DNA from: Paenibacillus tyrphae
Lineage (GTDB): Bacteria > Bacillota > Bacilli > Paenibacillales > NBRC-103111
Length of the DNA stretch: 64,000 nucleotides
Assembly (NCBI RefSeq): GCF_000722545.1
Contig: NZ_JNVM01000021.1
Coordinates: forward strand, 12,174-76,173
Reading direction: 5' to 3'
Position 1 is the first letter of the stretch; every line of letters begins with the position of its first letter. This document shows positions 62,753 to 64,000 of this stretch, in pieces. The position numbers were made by a program, and so were the translations under genes. Under the pieces are notes generated by a model, which saw only the letters and a list, made by a program, of their open reading frames with translations, was not told the DNA's origin and ran no database searches.

Positions 62753-64000
62753 ATGACTGTAACTACACTGACTGCCGAAAATCTAAATCCGTTTAAAATC
62801 GCCCAAAGGCAAATCGAACATGCGGCTTCTCTACTAAACTTGCCCAAAGAGGCCGTAGAAATTCTGAAACAACCGAAACGGGTACTGTCCGTCACGTTCC
62901 CCGTGAAGATGGACAACGGCCAAGTCCGCGTATTTGAAGGCTACCGCTCTCAGCATAACGATGCGGTCGGTCCGACGAAGGGCGGCATCCGGTTCCATCC
63001 GGACGTGACGCTGGACGAGGTTAAGGCGCTGTCGATGTGGATGAGCTTCAAATGCGGCGTTGTCGGCCTCCCGTACGGCGGCGGAAAGGGCGGAGTCATC
63101 TGCGACCCGCGCGAAATGAGCAAGGGCGAGCTGGAGCGCGTCAGCCGTGGGTTCATGGAAGCGATCGCCGATATCGTCGGACCGGAGAAAGACATTCCGG
63201 CGCCGGACGTGTACACGACCCCACAAATTATGGGCTGGATGATGGATACGTTCAGCCGTTTGAAGGGCTTCAACAGCCCGGGCGTCATTACCGGCAAGCC
63301 ACTGATTATCGGGGGCTCCAAGGGAAGAAACGAAGCGACGGCCCGCGGCTGCGTCTTCACGATTCAAGAGGCGCTGAAGGATATGGGCAAGACGCCGGAA
63401 GGCGCAACGGTAGCCATTCAAGGCTTCGGCAATGCCGGCCGGATTGCGGCGAAGCTGCTGTCGGAGCTGGGCTGCCGCATTGTGGCCGTCAGCGACTCGC
63501 GCGGCGCGATCCATGACCCGCAAGGACTCGATTTGAACCGCGTGGAACAGTTGAAGGATCAGGGAGACCTGTCCGCATACGGCGCGTCGTTCGCCATTCA
63601 ACCGGAGAAGCTGCTGGAGCTGGATGTCGATATTTTGGTGCCGGCTGCGCTTGAGAATGTCATTACATCGGCCAATGCTGCACAGATCAAGGCGAGCATC
63701 GTGGCTGAAGCGGCCAACGGACCGACGACGCCGGAAGCGGACGAGATTTTGTTCGGCAATGGCGTGAAGGTGATTCCGGATATTTTGGCGAATGCCGGCG
63801 GCGTGACGGTTTCCTACTTCGAATGGGTTCAGAACCTGATGAACTATTACTGGAGCGAAGAAGAGGTAAACCTCAAGCTCAAGACGGCGATGACGGAAGC
63901 GTATCGCGCGGTTCAAGATCTGGCGACCCAATACAAAACTGACCTGCGTACGGCTGCTTACATGATCTCGATGGAGCGGATTTCCAAAGCGATGGAAGCC
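62753..64000 (+). CDS. Glu dehydrogenase (NAD-type), C-terminus beyond window
   Basis: 416 codons are visible with no stop before the window end. Substrate motifs GPTKGGIRFHPDV and VVGLPYGGGKGGVICDP (catalytic Lys), and NAD-binding IQGFGNAGRIAAKLLSE, are of the Glu/Leu/Phe/Val dehydrogenase family, closest in look to GudB/RocG-type catabolic enzymes. Start ATG 62753 follows AGAAGGAGATGG; an upstream ATG at 62745 encodes MNR-stop, whose TGA overlaps the real start as ATGA. Confidence 0.92.
   Translation, partial: MTVTTLTAENLNPFKIAQRQIEHAASLLNLPKEAVEILKQPKRVLSVTFPVKMDNGQVRVFEGYRSQHNDAVGPTKGGIRFHPDVTLDEVKALSMWMSFKCGVVGLPYGGGKGGVICDPREMSKGELERVSRGFMEAIADIVGPEKDIPAPDVYTTPQIMGWMMDTFSRLKGFNSPGVITGKPLIIGGSKGRNEATARGCVFTIQEALKDMGKTPEGATVAIQGFGNAGRIAAKLLSELGCRIVAVSDSRGAIHDPQGLDLNRVEQLKDQGDLSAYGASFAIQPEKLLELDVDILVPAALENVITSANAAQIKASIVAEAANGPTTPEADEILFGNGVKVIPDILANAGGVTVSYFEWVQNLMNYYWSEEEVNLKLKTAMTEAYRAVQDLATQYKTDLRTAAYMISMERISKAMEA

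Noticed and set aside
1..64000. CRISPR array, rRNA or tRNA genes
   Set aside because: No regularly spaced repeats and no recognisable RNA gene sequences were seen on reading through the window; a tRNA scan was not possible.

Overview
The window looks like the chromosome of a Gram-positive, spore-former-type Firmicute, most likely Paenibacillaceae (Paenibacillus or a close relative). This is inferred from strong AAGGAGG-type ribosome binding sites, frequent TTG/GTG starts, a secreted protein with a copper-amine-oxidase-like N-terminal domain, a YxeA/Bce-type ABC module, MocR regulators and an InhA-like M6 protease. No rRNA, tRNA or CRISPR array was seen.

Layout. 1-445: the end of an IS200/IS605-type element (tnpB tail plus right end). 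723-2713: two tandem TPP riboswitches, each with its own terminator, in front of thiD-thiM (thiamine salvage). 2828-5295: a divergent MocR regulator / EamA exporter pair with a direct-repeat operator between them. 5466-8134: two secreted proteins, one an M6 metalloprotease. 8189-14592 (minus strand): a peptide-sensing/resistance type ABC transporter with YxeA, a DUF418 protein and a two-component system. 14753-17360: a secreted stalk-domain protein and a GNAT-like protein. 17664-24722: a complete urease operon ureABCEFGD with a nickel permease and a urea transporter that appears to start at CTG.

24960-33059 is the most interesting region. It is a compact gene cluster for a linear azol(in)e-containing peptide (TOMM/RiPP): ABC exporter pair, YcaO cyclodehydratase, an E1-like partner, a large RRE/E1-like/SagB-type fusion, a second dehydrogenase, two tandem 51-residue precursor peptides, and an M50 peptidase with a PqqD-like N-terminal domain. 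In both precursor cores every Cys/Ser/Thr follows a Gly, and these residues recur every third position in two blocks of four with the same one-residue slip. This reads as a design for eight evenly spaced azoles.

33230-36831: fixABCX electron-transfer operon followed by a 49-residue protein. 36887-39396: a hypothetical protein, a TetR regulator and a multispan membrane protein with a tandem palindromic operator. 39727-41535: a secreted GH18 chitinase. 41612-46652: a HelD-like helicase, a candidate small RNA and a GAF-PAS-GGDEF-EAL protein. 46677-48773: a ThDP enzyme with a CMD-family protein.

48932-57621 is accessory and partly decayed. It holds AT-rich orphan genes, a degenerate copy of an XRE-regulator segment, chemoreceptor and histidine-kinase fragments, a YeeE/TusA sulfur-import pair, an XRE locus, and a MarR regulon with matching operators. 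An intact IS200/IS605 element (57622-59279) cuts a second chemoreceptor fragment. 59717-64000: an FAD-dependent dehydrogenase, a family-4-like uracil-DNA glycosylase with an altered motif, a hypothetical protein, and a glutamate dehydrogenase that runs off the window.
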